From Candidatus Thiodiazotropha sp. CDECU1 (GTDB lineage: Bacteria; Pseudomonadota; Gammaproteobacteria; Chromatiales; Chromatiaceae), in assembly GCF_963455295.1 (NCBI RefSeq), contig NZ_OY734020.1, positions 3,472,001 to 3,536,000 on the forward strand: a stretch of DNA of 64,000 bases, in the 5' to 3' direction. Both the position numbers and the translations under genes were made by a program. This document shows, piece after piece, positions 55,483 through 64,000 of this stretch. Position 1 is the first letter of the stretch. Every line of letters begins with the position of its first letter. Under the pieces are notes generated by a model. That model did not search any database, had not been told where the DNA came from, and saw nothing but the letters and a program-made list of their open reading frames with translations.

Positions 55483-56898
55483 ATGTCAGGCGTCAGCTGG
55501 ATTGACTCAGCCACCCCTACCAACCACCCTTGTATCGTTTGCGGCAACCGAGTGGGCAATGCAATCATCCTCAACGCTTCCCACTGGCACCCTGATTATG
55601 ACCAGTTAGAGGTAGCAAGATGCAGTCAATGCCACAGCGCATTCACGTTAAACGCAACCGAGATGATCCTTCCCTACCCTGCGGCCGAAGCAGCACTGCA
55701 AGATCCGAATTTCATCTATCTGATCTACCATTACTTAGAATTGGTTTCCGGTTTGGATTGGAAACTCCCCCTTCTCGAACGGCTTCCATTCAGTCGCTTC
55801 AACTCCGTTCTGGAGATTGGCTGTAACGTTGGTGTCACCCTCGATTACTGCCGTACAGCCTGGGACATTGATGCACTTGGCCTCGAACCCTCCGCCTATG
55901 GGGTCAAGGGTGGAGAGTTATTGAAACTGCCGATCATAAATGCCTATACCCATGAGGCAGAAGCACTCCACGACAGGCGATTCAGTTTCATCTACGCAAC
56001 CGAGGTACTGGAACACGTATCCGACCCGCTCGCATTCCTCAAGGAGCTGCGCAGCTATCTTGAGCCGGGTGGCATCCTGCTCATCACCACCCCCTGCGTC
56101 TCAGCGCTGCACAAAGATAGCTTGCCCGGCGAACTCTACGCAGCACTCTCACCCGGAGCACACTACTTCCTACTCTCGCAGAATGAACTTGAACATCTTG
56201 CCCAGCAGGCCGGCTTTAAACATGCAGATGTGAAGCTGCTCCATCAAACGAACGTTGCCTACCTGTCCGATAAGCCGATTGAACTCGATACAGATAATGT
56301 AGTTGATTCCCAACTTGCGGCCTATTACGCAGCAAAAATCAATCAGGGGGCCGATCTCGACAAGCGTGTCTATCTCGGGCATCTAATCAACTACTATACC
56401 TCTGCGCTCAATGCCGATACTGTTTTCGATGAACCAGACATATCGCAACAGATCGAGCATCAGCTTTCCCTTCAATTCGATATCAGTCTTGATAGACCCT
56501 TGGAGTTGGCTCAGCGGGCCATCCAGGCAGAGTCGATTTTCGACCTGGGTAAAACGATCCCCTATTCACTGCCATCCTATCTCTATAAGCGGGCCGAATA
56601 TCTCAACCGTGTGGGAGCAGCAACGGAACACCGCTACGAGCTGGCAGCGTTGCTTGCGGCCAAGGGTTTGCAAGTCGACTTCAGAAATCTGTTTCTCTAT
56701 CGCCCTATCCTGCAGTTATCGCTACAGCAAATCGGCATACTCGATAACAGCCGACAAAAAACAGACCCTATCAGCGACCAATTGCGAAGCATAACCGAAA
56801 GCATAACCGCCACGATACCTGAACTCCATGAGACACCCGTTAACTTACTCTCTAGAATCAAATGGAAACTGAGAGCGCTAGGCAACAGATGGCGGTAA
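55483..56898 (+). CDS. Zinc-ribbon SAM-dependent methyltransferase
   Basis: The 471-aa protein has an N-terminal zinc-binding pattern (CIVCGN and CSQCHS, two CxxC pairs) and then a class I methyltransferase core (SVLEIGCNVGVTLDYCRT, ALGLEPSAYGVKGG, FIYATEVLEHVSDPLAF, GGILLITTPC). The C-terminal 200 residues are helical and unrecognised. The start at ATG 55483 is chosen; a TTG at 55447 would add 12 residues. The layout resembles methyltransferases of sugar or polyketide modification. The substrate is unknown. Confidence 0.85.
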   Translation: MSGVSWIDSATPTNHPCIVCGNRVGNAIILNASHWHPDYDQLEVARCSQCHSAFTLNATEMILPYPAAEAALQDPNFIYLIYHYLELVSGLDWKLPLLERLPFSRFNSVLEIGCNVGVTLDYCRTAWDIDALGLEPSAYGVKGGELLKLPIINAYTHEAEALHDRRFSFIYATEVLEHVSDPLAFLKELRSYLEPGGILLITTPCVSALHKDSLPGELYAALSPGAHYFLLSQNELEHLAQQAGFKHADVKLLHQTNVAYLSDKPIELDTDNVVDSQLAAYYAAKINQGADLDKRVYLGHLINYYTSALNADTVFDEPDISQQIEHQLSLQFDISLDRPLELAQRAIQAESIFDLGKTIPYSLPSYLYKRAEYLNRVGAATEHRYELAALLAAKGLQVDFRNLFLYRPILQLSLQQIGILDNSRQKTDPISDQLRSITESITATIPELHETPVNLLSRIKWKLRALGNRWR

Positions 56899-57107
56899 AT
56901 CAATTCACCTGATGGTGAATAATGGCTGCAAGAATTTATCGGATAGCACATGAAGCGAATGTAACGTCTTCAGTTTGTAAAAACTGGTGACAATTCATCC
57001 TCGAATAACGGCTGAACACTGCAATTTCACTGGATGACGCTTAAAATCTAACAGCTTTCGTACAGAATAGGATAGGATTGGCAAATTCCCTTAGAGGACC
57101 GCAAACA
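56899..57107. promoter_or_regulatory. Spacer before lemA, no gene seen
   Basis: About 210 nt without a convincing ORF. A ribosome site (AGAGGACC) lies before ATG 57108. No operator stands out. Confidence 0.3.
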
Positions 57108-57698
57108 ATGACAACATCAATCGTGCTACTGGTTATTATTCTGGCTGTCATCGGTTTCGGCGTTGGCATGTACAACAAGCTCATCGCCGGGCGTAACCGC
57201 TACCAAAACGCGTTTGCGCAAATCGATGTGCAGCTGACGCGACGCCACGATCTGATCCCCAATCTGGTGGAGACCGCCAAGGGCTATATGAAACACGAGA
57301 AAGAGACCCTGGAAGCGGTGATCGAGGCGCGCAACCGGGCGGTCAGCGGCCTGCAGCAGGCAGCGAAAGACCCATCCGATCCGGAAGCCATGAAACAACT
57401 GGGGGAAGCGGAACAGGGTCTCAGCGGCGCCCTGGGTCGGCTGTTCGCCCTGGCCGAAGCCTATCCCGATCTCAAGGCCAATGAGAACATGATGCAGCTC
57501 TCGGAGGAGCTCGTCAGTACCGAGAATAAGGTCTCCTTTGCCCGCCAGGCCTATAACGACTCGGTAATGCAATACAACATAGACCGCGAGTCATTCCCGA
57601 GTAATCTGATTGCAGGCTGGTTCCGTTTCCTGCCGGCAACCCTGCTCGAGATAGAGGATGAGGCAAAGCGCGAAGTACCACAGGTTTCATTCACTTAA
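57108..57698 (+). CDS. lemA: LemA family membrane protein
   Basis: The 196-aa protein has one N-terminal span (IVLLVIILAVIGFGVGMYN) and the LemA helical core: QNAFAQIDVQLTRRHDLIPN, then LVETAKGYMKHEKETLEAVI and LFALAEAYPDLKANENMMQL. The end VSFARQAYNDSVMQYNIDRE with FPSNLIAGWF is diagnostic. Paired with the M48 peptidase gene that follows, it forms a recurrent membrane module. The role is unknown. The start at ATG 57108 follows AGAGGA. Confidence 0.95.
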   Translation: MTTSIVLLVIILAVIGFGVGMYNKLIAGRNRYQNAFAQIDVQLTRRHDLIPNLVETAKGYMKHEKETLEAVIEARNRAVSGLQQAAKDPSDPEAMKQLGEAEQGLSGALGRLFALAEAYPDLKANENMMQLSEELVSTENKVSFARQAYNDSVMQYNIDRESFPSNLIAGWFRFLPATLLEIEDEAKREVPQVSFT

Positions 57699-57725
57699 CA
57701 TACAGCAAGCGATTTTCAACCCCTC

Positions 57726-57831
57726 GGCGCCTGACGGCTGTCTTTCTCCGACGCCCCAACAGTCCATCCCTGGACTGACGGGGCTTACGCGGCATCCAGG
57801 CCGCTACTGCGAAAGTCAGCCGTCAGGCGCC
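57726..57831. repeat. Nested inverted repeats between lemA and the peptidase gene
   Basis: A perfect 15-nt inverted repeat (GGCGCCTGACGGCTG at 57726-57740, mirrored at 57817-57831) encloses a second stem (GCCCC..CAGTCCA and TGGACTG..GGGGC, 57753-57784). The inner stem may be a processing or attenuation hairpin between lemA and the peptidase. The outer one looks like a mobile or dispersed element. Confidence 0.65.
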
Positions 57832-57898
57832 TACCCAGGTTTGTATCGTTTCCGGATAAACACGCTTTAGGCAATCTGTTACCGAAGGACCTCGACAC

Positions 57899-59803
57899 GT
57901 GAACTTCTTCGAACAACAGGACCAAGCCAAACGCAACACCCGAAACCTGGTGTTGCTGTTTCTGCTTGCCGTCGTCATCATCATCATCGCCATCGATATT
58001 GCGATACTGCTGCTGTTCGGCAATGTGCTTAACGAGAGTGCAGGTACGACCCAAAGCTTGGGTACTTTTCTCACTCACAACAGTACCATCCTGCTGTTGG
58101 CCAGTGGGGGGACCGGCGCTGCAATCGGGCTGGCCAGTCTCTACCGCAGCGCCAGCCTGAAGGATGGGGGTGGTGCTGTGGCACGCCAGATGGGAGGGGT
58201 GCCGGTGGAAGCCGATCCGAGAGATCCGCTGCGTCAACGCCTGCGCAATGTGGTGGAGGAGATCGCCATCGCTTCCGGTGTGCCCGTGCCCGAGATCTAT
58301 ATCATGGAGCAAGAGTCGGGTATCAATGCCTTTGCCGCTGGTTATTCACCCAGCGATGCAGCGGTGGCGGTGACTAGGGGTACATTGGAGAGCTTGAACC
58401 GCGAGGAGCTGCAGGGGGTCATCGCCCATGAGTTCAGTCACATCTTCAACGGGGACATGCGCCTCAACATCCGTCTCATCGGCGCCCTGTTCGGGATCAT
58501 GATCCTGGCCATTGCCGGACGGCGCATCCTTTCCGGTGCCCGTTACTCCTCCGGTTCGAAAAACAACAACGCCGGCGCCATCATGCTGTTCGCCGCGGCC
58601 CTCACCGCCATCGGCTATATCGGTCTCTTCTTCGCCCGCTGGATCAAGGCGGCGGTGTCCCGTCAGCGGGAGTACCTGGCGGATGCCTCCGCGGTGCAGT
58701 TCACCCGCAATCCCCAAGGCATCGCCGGGGCACTGAAAAAGATAGCGGTGCACGCCCAGGGGGCATCCCTGGCCAGGGATAGTGAGGAGATCGCCCACAT
58801 GCTGTTCGGACAGGGCATGGCCGCCAACCTGTTCGCCACCCATCCACCCATACTCGAACGCATCCAGCGTATCGAACCCGGCTTCCGGGAGCAGGAGCTG
58901 GCGGAGATCGCCAAACGCCTGCAGCAACGCTCCCGCCGGGAGGCGGAACGGGAGGCCGCTGCAGACCAGGCCAGCGCAAAACGCACCCCCTTCGATCCGC
59001 GCAGCATCATCGAGGGTATCGGCAGTCCCGGCTGGGAGCAGATCCTGGCTGCAGCAGCCCTGGCGGCCAGTATGCCCGAGAGTATGCTCTCCGCCGCCCG
59101 GTCCACCGAGTGGGCGCCGGAACTGTTACTCTGTCTCCTGCTCGACAAGGACGAATCGATACGTGAGCAACAGCTCTTCACCATTGCCCGCAACCTGGGC
59201 GCGGAGAGTGAGGCCCAGGTGCGTCACCTGATGAGATCCTCCATGCCGATCCAACCTGAACAGCGTCTGCCCCTGCTGGAGATCGCCTTTCCCGCCCTGA
59301 AACGGCGCCCGGTGGAGTTTACCCAGCGCATGCTCGGCACTGTCAACGAGATCGTGCATCTGGATGGCAAGATAGAGGTATTTGAGTTTCTCCTGGCAAA
59401 GGTGATCGCTCTCTACCTGAAGGATGCCCTCAATCCCGCCCAGAGCCACATCGGCGGCAACCAGACCCTGGTGGAGCAGGCAGAGGCGGTGCGGAGCGTT
59501 ATCGCCATCCTCGCCGATCATGGTCACAGGGAGAGTGAACAGATACAGCGCAGCTATGGGAAGGGTATCAAGAGTCTCGGCCTGGAACTGCTACCCATGC
59601 AGCAGCCCACCGATTGGGTAGCCACATTGGATACCGCGCTGCAGCAACTGGATGCTCTGAAGAACAAGGAGAAAGAGCGTCTGATCACCGCTTTGGTGGA
59701 GACCATTCTTACCGATAGCCAGGTCACCACCGAAGAGTTGGAACTGCTGCGCGCGATCGGTGCGGCCCTGCATATCCCACTGCCCTTATTGAGTGATCGC
59801 TGA
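57899..59803 (+). CDS. M48-family zinc metallopeptidase, membrane-bound, with long C-terminal part
   Basis: The 634-aa protein has two N-terminal spans (LVLLFLLAVVIIIIAIDIAI near 18-37), then the peptidase core with the zinc site VIAHEFSHIFNGDMRLN and the downstream EYLADASAVQFTRNPQGIA. About 300 C-terminal residues are helical, with VNEIVHLDGKIEVFEFLLAK resembling TerB-type helical domains. It is the HtpX/BepA-like partner of LemA. The start is a GTG at 57899, with a GAAGGACC site upstream. The membrane location is inferred from spans. Confidence 0.92.
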   Translation: MNFFEQQDQAKRNTRNLVLLFLLAVVIIIIAIDIAILLLFGNVLNESAGTTQSLGTFLTHNSTILLLASGGTGAAIGLASLYRSASLKDGGGAVARQMGGVPVEADPRDPLRQRLRNVVEEIAIASGVPVPEIYIMEQESGINAFAAGYSPSDAAVAVTRGTLESLNREELQGVIAHEFSHIFNGDMRLNIRLIGALFGIMILAIAGRRILSGARYSSGSKNNNAGAIMLFAAALTAIGYIGLFFARWIKAAVSRQREYLADASAVQFTRNPQGIAGALKKIAVHAQGASLARDSEEIAHMLFGQGMAANLFATHPPILERIQRIEPGFREQELAEIAKRLQQRSRREAEREAAADQASAKRTPFDPRSIIEGIGSPGWEQILAAAALAASMPESMLSAARSTEWAPELLLCLLLDKDESIREQQLFTIARNLGAESEAQVRHLMRSSMPIQPEQRLPLLEIAFPALKRRPVEFTQRMLGTVNEIVHLDGKIEVFEFLLAKVIALYLKDALNPAQSHIGGNQTLVEQAEAVRSVIAILADHGHRESEQIQRSYGKGIKSLGLELLPMQQPTDWVATLDTALQQLDALKNKEKERLITALVETILTDSQVTTEELELLRAIGAALHIPLPLLSDR

Positions 59804-59817
59804 TTGTAGAGGACATA

Positions 59818-59837
59818 CGGTGCGGCTTGCCGCACCG
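59818..59837. terminator. Hairpin in the convergent gap after the peptidase gene
   Basis: CGGTGCGG and CCGCACCG form an 8-bp stem with a four-base loop (CTTG). It sits 14 nt after the peptidase stop and before the end of the opposite HNH gene. No T-run is adjacent, but a T-rich stretch follows 12 nt later. Confidence 0.55.
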
Positions 59838-59844
59838 AATCTGG

Positions 59845-60216
59845 CTACTTTTTCTGTTTCAGCAGATCAGCCAGGTCACCGAAAGGCTGATGAGTGCTGG
59901 CATTGTGCTCTGCCGAATCGACGGAGGAGTATCCGGCATCCGCCTCCAGGTAGCGCGAATGCTCATTGTCATGGCAATAGATGCACAACAACTCCCAATT
60001 ACTCCCATCCGGGGGATTGTTATCGTGATTATGATCGCGGTGATGAACCGTCAGCTCCCTGAGGTTTTCCCGGGTGAATTCCCGCGCACAACGACCGCAA
60101 ACCCAGGGATAGAGTTTCAACGCCTGTTCCCGATAACCCTGCTCCCGCTGCTCCCTGTCGCGACGGGCCTGGGCAACGACCCGGTCCAGTTTCTCATTTG
60201 ATTGCTGCGACGACAT
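59845..60216 (-). CDS. YajD-type HNH nuclease-fold protein
   Basis: The 123-aa protein has two zinc knuckles (VCGRCAREF and LCIYCHDNEHS) and an HNH-like core TVHHRDHNHDNNPPDG, as in YajD. The N-terminal half is a charged helix (KLDRVVAQARRDREQREQGY). It is probably a small HNH nuclease or zinc-binding protein; the target is unknown. The start ATG at 60216 has AGGGG upstream. Confidence 0.88.
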   Translation of the reverse strand: MSSQQSNEKLDRVVAQARRDREQREQGYREQALKLYPWVCGRCAREFTRENLRELTVHHRDHNHDNNPPDGSNWELLCIYCHDNEHSRYLEADAGYSSVDSAEHNASTHQPFGDLADLLKQKK

Positions 60217-60377
60217 GCTCAACCCCTGACTGGTGCAATGAGTATAAAAGGGAAATATAGTTCACCTTCCCGGCCTTTGGGTATGCCGTGTTGCCTTTTT
60301 TACCATGAGGCTGACGGCAGGATCCCACACTGTTAACATCAATCCCCATGAGACACTAAACAGCAGAGCATCCCACC

Positions 60378-62312
60378 GTGAAAAACTCACTGCTACTCAG
60401 ATTCGGGACGGTCATCACCATTCTCTTCATTCTGGCCGTATCGGGGATGATGAGCTCGATGATCATCACTGAAACCGCGGAGGGATACGCCGCCGCCATC
60501 AACCAGGCCGGCACCTTGCGCATGCAGTCCTATCGCATCGCCAGCAGCCTGGTGCATCGCACCAAGTTCCATAACGAGCTGGCGACCACCCGCACCAGGA
60601 ACCTGGTGACGGAATATAATCAACGCCTGTTCAGTCATCGCATCCACGACGTACTCACCAAAGGGCCCCATAAAAAGGTCACTGAAACCTATCGGAGAGT
60701 CGAATCCCAGTGGCAAGAGCTGATGCTTCCCAACCTGCAGGACTATTTGCAATTAAGCACTGCGGACACCCTGTCGGCGGAGGAGAGAAGACAACTTGAT
60801 AACAGCCAGCGTAACTACCTGGCACTGGTCGACAACTTCGTCGATGATATCCACAGTTTTGTGGAGGCCCTCGAAATCGATGCCGAAGAGATCAACCAAC
60901 AACACAGAATCATCCAGATCATACTGTTGATTCTCACATTCATGGTTGCCCTGATCAGTCTCTATCTGACCAAGACCCGGGTACTCAATCCACTGCGCAA
61001 TCTGCTTACCTGCGCCAATGCGGCGCGGCATCGTAACTTCTCCGTTCGCAGCCGCTATCTCGGTGAGGATGAACTGGGCCAGCTGGGTCAGGCCTTCAAT
61101 GTCATGGCGGAGGATCTCTCAGTCATCTACACGGATCTTGAAAACCGGGTGCGTGAAAAGACCCATGACCTGGAGCAGAGCAATCGCACCTTGGAGCTGC
61201 TCTATTCCGCCACCAAACGGCTCAGCGACTCCTCATTGAGCGAGGATGTATTGATAGCGGTGATCCACGATATCGAGGTCTTGTTGGGGGTGAACAATGG
61301 CACCATCTGCCTGGGACAGCCCGGTGACGATCAGGCCTATCGCTATGCATCGACTCGCGACACGGATATCCTGTCAAAGGACAAGTCCGACAACCAGTGT
61401 GCGATCTGTCTCGGTGATGGCAACTCCCATACCTTCAAGCTGGCAATGCCCGATTCCCCTGTACCCGTGAATATCTTTTCCACACCCATACGGGACAAGA
61501 ATCAGCAGTTCGGGGTATTGCTGGTGGAGTTTCCTGAAGAGATGCGGCTGGAGGAGTGGCAGGAGCGTCTCTTGGAGACCGTAGCCAGCCATATAGCACT
61601 GTCGATCAACGTGGCCCAGCAGGTCACCCAGAGTCGAAAACTCTCCTTGATGGAGGAGCGCAGCGTGATTGCAAGAGAGCTGCATGACTCTATTGCCCAG
61701 TCGCTCTCCTATCTGAAGATACAGGTAGCCAAACTTGAGAAATCGATCAACGATGAACGGGAAAAAAAAGAGATTCTACTGGTAAGCGCCGCATTGCGCT
61801 CGGCACTCAACGGCGCCTATCGCCAACTGCGCGAACTGTTGACCACCTTCAGGCTCAGAGTGACCGATGCCAACCTGGGTAAGTTGATTAGCGAGACGGT
61901 TGAGGAATTCAAAAACAGATCCGGCATTACTATTGAATACACCAACCATATAGGAAATTGTCAATTCACTCCCAATGCGGAGATCCATATCATCCAGATC
62001 ATCCGCGAATCGTTGTCAAACGTCATCCGCCATGCCAACGCAACACGCGCCCATGTGGTACTGGAGTGCGATCAAACAGGGCGGGTCAATGTCAGCGTCG
62101 AGGATGACGGCATCGGAATCAATGATGAAGGTGATATGATGCAACACTATGGATTGCCTATCATGAAAGAGCGTGCTGAGTGGCTTGGGGGGAGTTTGAC
62201 CATCAATGAACCAGCCGGTGGCGGTACCCGTATAGAGCTCATCTTCAATCTTACTGATGCATCTGATACTGAATCCAAAAAGATGTTAATCGAGCAGTTG
62301 AAACATGGTTGA
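60378..62312 (+). CDS. narX: NarX-type nitrate/nitrite sensor histidine kinase
   Basis: The 644-aa sensor begins with a span (VITILFILAVSGMMSSMIIT), then a periplasmic helical sensor (AINQAGTLRMQSYRIASSLV). A second span (IIQIILLILTFMVALISLYL) is followed by a HAMP linker, a GAF-like part and a HisKA_3 kinase with ARELHDSIAQSLSYLKIQ, the phospho-histidine region. The C-terminal ATPase shows SVEDDGIGIND. It senses nitrate or nitrite. The start is a GTG at 60378. Its end overlaps narL by 8 nt. Confidence 0.93.
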   Translation: MKNSLLLRFGTVITILFILAVSGMMSSMIITETAEGYAAAINQAGTLRMQSYRIASSLVHRTKFHNELATTRTRNLVTEYNQRLFSHRIHDVLTKGPHKKVTETYRRVESQWQELMLPNLQDYLQLSTADTLSAEERRQLDNSQRNYLALVDNFVDDIHSFVEALEIDAEEINQQHRIIQIILLILTFMVALISLYLTKTRVLNPLRNLLTCANAARHRNFSVRSRYLGEDELGQLGQAFNVMAEDLSVIYTDLENRVREKTHDLEQSNRTLELLYSATKRLSDSSLSEDVLIAVIHDIEVLLGVNNGTICLGQPGDDQAYRYASTRDTDILSKDKSDNQCAICLGDGNSHTFKLAMPDSPVPVNIFSTPIRDKNQQFGVLLVEFPEEMRLEEWQERLLETVASHIALSINVAQQVTQSRKLSLMEERSVIARELHDSIAQSLSYLKIQVAKLEKSINDEREKKEILLVSAALRSALNGAYRQLRELLTTFRLRVTDANLGKLISETVEEFKNRSGITIEYTNHIGNCQFTPNAEIHIIQIIRESLSNVIRHANATRAHVVLECDQTGRVNVSVEDDGIGINDEGDMMQHYGLPIMKERAEWLGGSLTINEPAGGGTRIELIFNLTDASDTESKKMLIEQLKHG

Positions 62313-62967
62313 ACAACAGACATACACTGTACTAACAATCGACGATCATCCCCTGTTCAGGAAAGGCGTATCCGATCTGATCGATATGGACGACACCCTG
62401 GAACTGGTAGGCGAGGCTGCCAACGGCCCCGACGGACTGGTGGTGGCGAAACAGTTCGCTCCCGACTTGATCCTGCTGGATATCAACATGAAGGGCATGA
62501 ACGGACTCGAGACCCTGAAGGCGATCAGAGAGCAGGAGATCGATTCCCGGGTGCTTATGCTCACCGTATCCGATAACGAAGAGGATGTACTGACCGCCCT
62601 GCGCATGGGTGCAGACGGTTATCTGCTGAAGGATATGGAGCCTGAGGATATCCTCAAATCGATCCGCAAGGCGGTGGGTGGCACCCTGGTGATCAGCGAT
62701 CACCTGACCCAGTTACTGGCGAAAGCACTGCGGGATGATGACAAACTCAAGCAGCCGGATCCCGTCTCATCACTCACGGCCAGGGAACAGGAGATCCTGC
62801 AGTGTCTTGCCCGGGGCCAGAGTAACAAACAGATTGCACATGTCCTGAACATCTCCGAAGGAACGGTGAAAGTACACGTCAAGCATCTGCTCAAGAAGCT
62901 CAAGCTCCACTCCCGAACCGAGGCAGCAGTCTGGGCATTGAACAAGGGAATAACCGTAAACCCCTAA
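62305..62967 (+). CDS. narL: NarL-type response regulator
   Basis: The 220-aa regulator has a receiver domain (TIDDHPLFRKGVSDLIDMDD; phospho-Asp59 in LILLDINMKG; RVLMLTVSDNEEDVL) and a LuxR-type helix-turn-helix (SSLTAREQEILQCLARGQSN, KQIAHVLNISEGTVKVHVKH). It should be phosphorylated by the adjacent NarX and control nap or other nitrate genes. The ATG overlaps narX, so the two are coupled. Confidence 0.95.
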   Translation: MVEQQTYTVLTIDDHPLFRKGVSDLIDMDDTLELVGEAANGPDGLVVAKQFAPDLILLDINMKGMNGLETLKAIREQEIDSRVLMLTVSDNEEDVLTALRMGADGYLLKDMEPEDILKSIRKAVGGTLVISDHLTQLLAKALRDDDKLKQPDPVSSLTAREQEILQCLARGQSNKQIAHVLNISEGTVKVHVKHLLKKLKLHSRTEAAVWALNKGITVNP

Positions 62968-63133
62968 TCATTGCAATTGACTCTCGCGGTTTCGCCCATG
63001 GCAGAAGCGTCAGTCAATTCACCCCCCTACCTCAAACGACATATCCGCTACCCACATAGGGGTAACAGACTCTACCAATATATTGGTAACATATTGATTT
63101 ATATTAAGTTTTCTTAATTTTTTCGCTCAAACC

Positions 63134-63147
63134 TTGATCCGTATCAA
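63134..63147. promoter_or_regulatory. FNR box upstream of napF
   Basis: TTGATCCGTATCAA matches the FNR consensus TTGAT-N4-ATCAA at all ten conserved bases. It lies about 45-100 nt before the possible napF starts. With the box at fnr it indicates anaerobic activation of the nap operon. The rest of the 62968-63190 spacer is AT-rich and without a gene. Confidence 0.82.
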
Positions 63148-63190
63148 AGCGGACGCATCCACCCGATGAAACACTTTCCCCATTCGGCGT

Positions 63191-63793
63191 TTGTCACTCA
63201 CCCTGATGAATTATCGCCGATCCGGTTCCCTCGATTTGGTCATGATTGTGCAGATATCCATTGACAGAGTTCAGTTCCTACGAGGCGACATCAATAGTCG
63301 TCGCAGAGGCATACATCCACCCTGGTCGATGGACGATGCCCGTTTCAGTGAGCTATGCAATCGATGCGGCGAGTGCCTCAAGGCATGCCCGAGCCATATC
63401 ATCGTGAGCGGATCCGGTGGCTATCCGGTGATCGATTTTAGCCGGGGACAGTGCACATTTTGCGGCGATTGCGTCAAGGCGTGTCAGCCCCGGGCACTCA
63501 GCTTCCCGGATGATCCAACCACCCCACCCTGGTCGCTAGATATCGAGATCGACTCATCCTGTCTCTCCCGCAATGCCGTAGTCTGCAGAAGTTGCGGCGA
63601 TCAGTGTGAGGAGAGAGCCATTCGGTTCCAACTTCAAACGGGTGGTTACTCACAACCGCAACCCGATCCAACGGCCTGTACCGGTTGTGGTGCTTGTATT
63701 GCGGTCTGTCCGAGCCACTCGATAACGATTACCCCCACTTCCAATGACCACGCGGCATCAACCCAAGCCCGTGAGGAGATTGTCAATTCATGA
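63191..63793 (+). CDS. napF: NapF, cytoplasmic ferredoxin-type protein of nitrate reduction
   Basis: The protein (200 aa from TTG 63191, shorter if ATG 63206, ATG 63242 or GTG 63248 is used) has four iron-sulfur cysteine clusters: CNRCGECLKACP, CTFCGDCVKACQ, CRSCGDQCEERA and CTGCGACIAVCP. NapF helps maturation of the periplasmic nitrate reductase NapA. The twin features GIHPPWSMDDARF and the downstream napD support the call. Its TGA overlaps the napD ATG by 4 nt. The true start is unclear for lack of a good ribosome site. Confidence 0.93.
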   Translation: MSLTLMNYRRSGSLDLVMIVQISIDRVQFLRGDINSRRRGIHPPWSMDDARFSELCNRCGECLKACPSHIIVSGSGGYPVIDFSRGQCTFCGDCVKACQPRALSFPDDPTTPPWSLDIEIDSSCLSRNAVVCRSCGDQCEERAIRFQLQTGGYSQPQPDPTACTGCGACIAVCPSHSITITPTSNDHAASTQAREEIVNS

Positions 63794-64000
63794 ATATATG
63801 CAGCTTGATCGTCCATACCAAACCGGCACTGGGAGCAGTGGTCAGTGAACGTCTGCAAAGGTTCCAGGGCGTCGAGGTCCATGGCGGAACCGAGGTAAGT
63901 AAATTGATTGTCACTATCGAGGACAAGGGCGAGTCGATGTCGCCAATGTCCGACACCATGAATGCGCTACGCGACGTTGAAGGCGTCGTGAGCACTGTTT
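63790..64000 (+). CDS. napD: NapD chaperone of periplasmic nitrate reductase (3' end outside window)
   Basis: The 70 complete codons read MNICSLIVHTKPALGAVVSE and continue with RLQRFQGVEVHGGTEVSKL, typical of NapD. NapD binds the Tat signal of NapA and delays export until the molybdenum cofactor is inserted. The ATG overlaps the napF stop. The frame runs off the window edge. The rest of nap (A, B, C and others) should follow. Confidence 0.9.
   Translation, partial: MNICSLIVHTKPALGAVVSERLQRFQGVEVHGGTEVSKLIVTIEDKGESMSPMSDTMNALRDVEGVVSTV

Overview
The window looks like chromosomal DNA from a sulfur-oxidising gammaproteobacterium that respires oxygen and nitrate. The best guess is a Chromatiales or Sedimenticola/Thiodiazotropha-like organism, inferred from gene content only. 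The evidence is a complete oxidative (reverse) dsr operon in canonical order, a secreted Gly/Tyr-rich sulfur globule protein, an FNR regulator, and a NarX/NarL pair next to the start of a nap operon.

Layout. Positions 1-13709 (minus strand) hold dsrABEFHCMKLJOPNRS, read from 13709 leftward, with dsrS running off the window. Divergent from dsrA (14191-16220) is a small cassette: a 58-aa ORF, an alpha-helical 238-aa protein, a Cas6/Cmx6-like RAMP protein with no CRISPR array in the window, and a DsrC paralogue that has lost both redox cysteines. Positions 16352-26443 are an envelope and signalling region: a SYLF protein, two small envelope proteins sharing a WRSNDKRN domain, two Ser/Thr kinases, two ECF sigma factors, a highly basic secreted protein and a beta-barrel. 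The region is littered with REP-like and inverted-repeat elements. Positions 26444-29135 are an AT-rich accessory stretch with a PEP-CTERM protein, a decayed IS3-type OrfA fragment and a decayed REP-associated (RAYT) transposase.

From about 29136 to 43273 there is mainly housekeeping: a PiuC-like dioxygenase, truD, ispF, an HDOD regulator, ispD, ftsB, eno, kdsA, pyrG, the sulfur globule gene, fnr, dnaQ, rnhA and a YafS-like methyltransferase. mltD follows. Positions 45292-56898 carry an aldolase-Dabb fusion, a DsrE-like protein, an fbpABC iron importer with a Fur-like site, a corrinoid adenosyltransferase, an AIM24-family protein, a SulP permease and a zinc-ribbon methyltransferase. Positions 57108-64000 hold lemA, an M48 peptidase, an HNH protein, narXL, napF and the start of napD.

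How it fits together. The Dsr proteins oxidise stored sulfur to sulfite, with DsrEFH and DsrC as sulfur carriers and DsrMKJOP coupling to the quinone pool. The globule protein packages the stored sulfur. FNR and NarXL plausibly switch electron flow to nitrate: perfect TTGATNNNNATCAA boxes lie before both fnr and napF. The most unusual part is the Cas6-like plus cysteine-less DsrC cassette back-to-back with dsrA. A second recurrent oddity is that three inverted-repeat elements each contain the stop codon of the adjacent gene.
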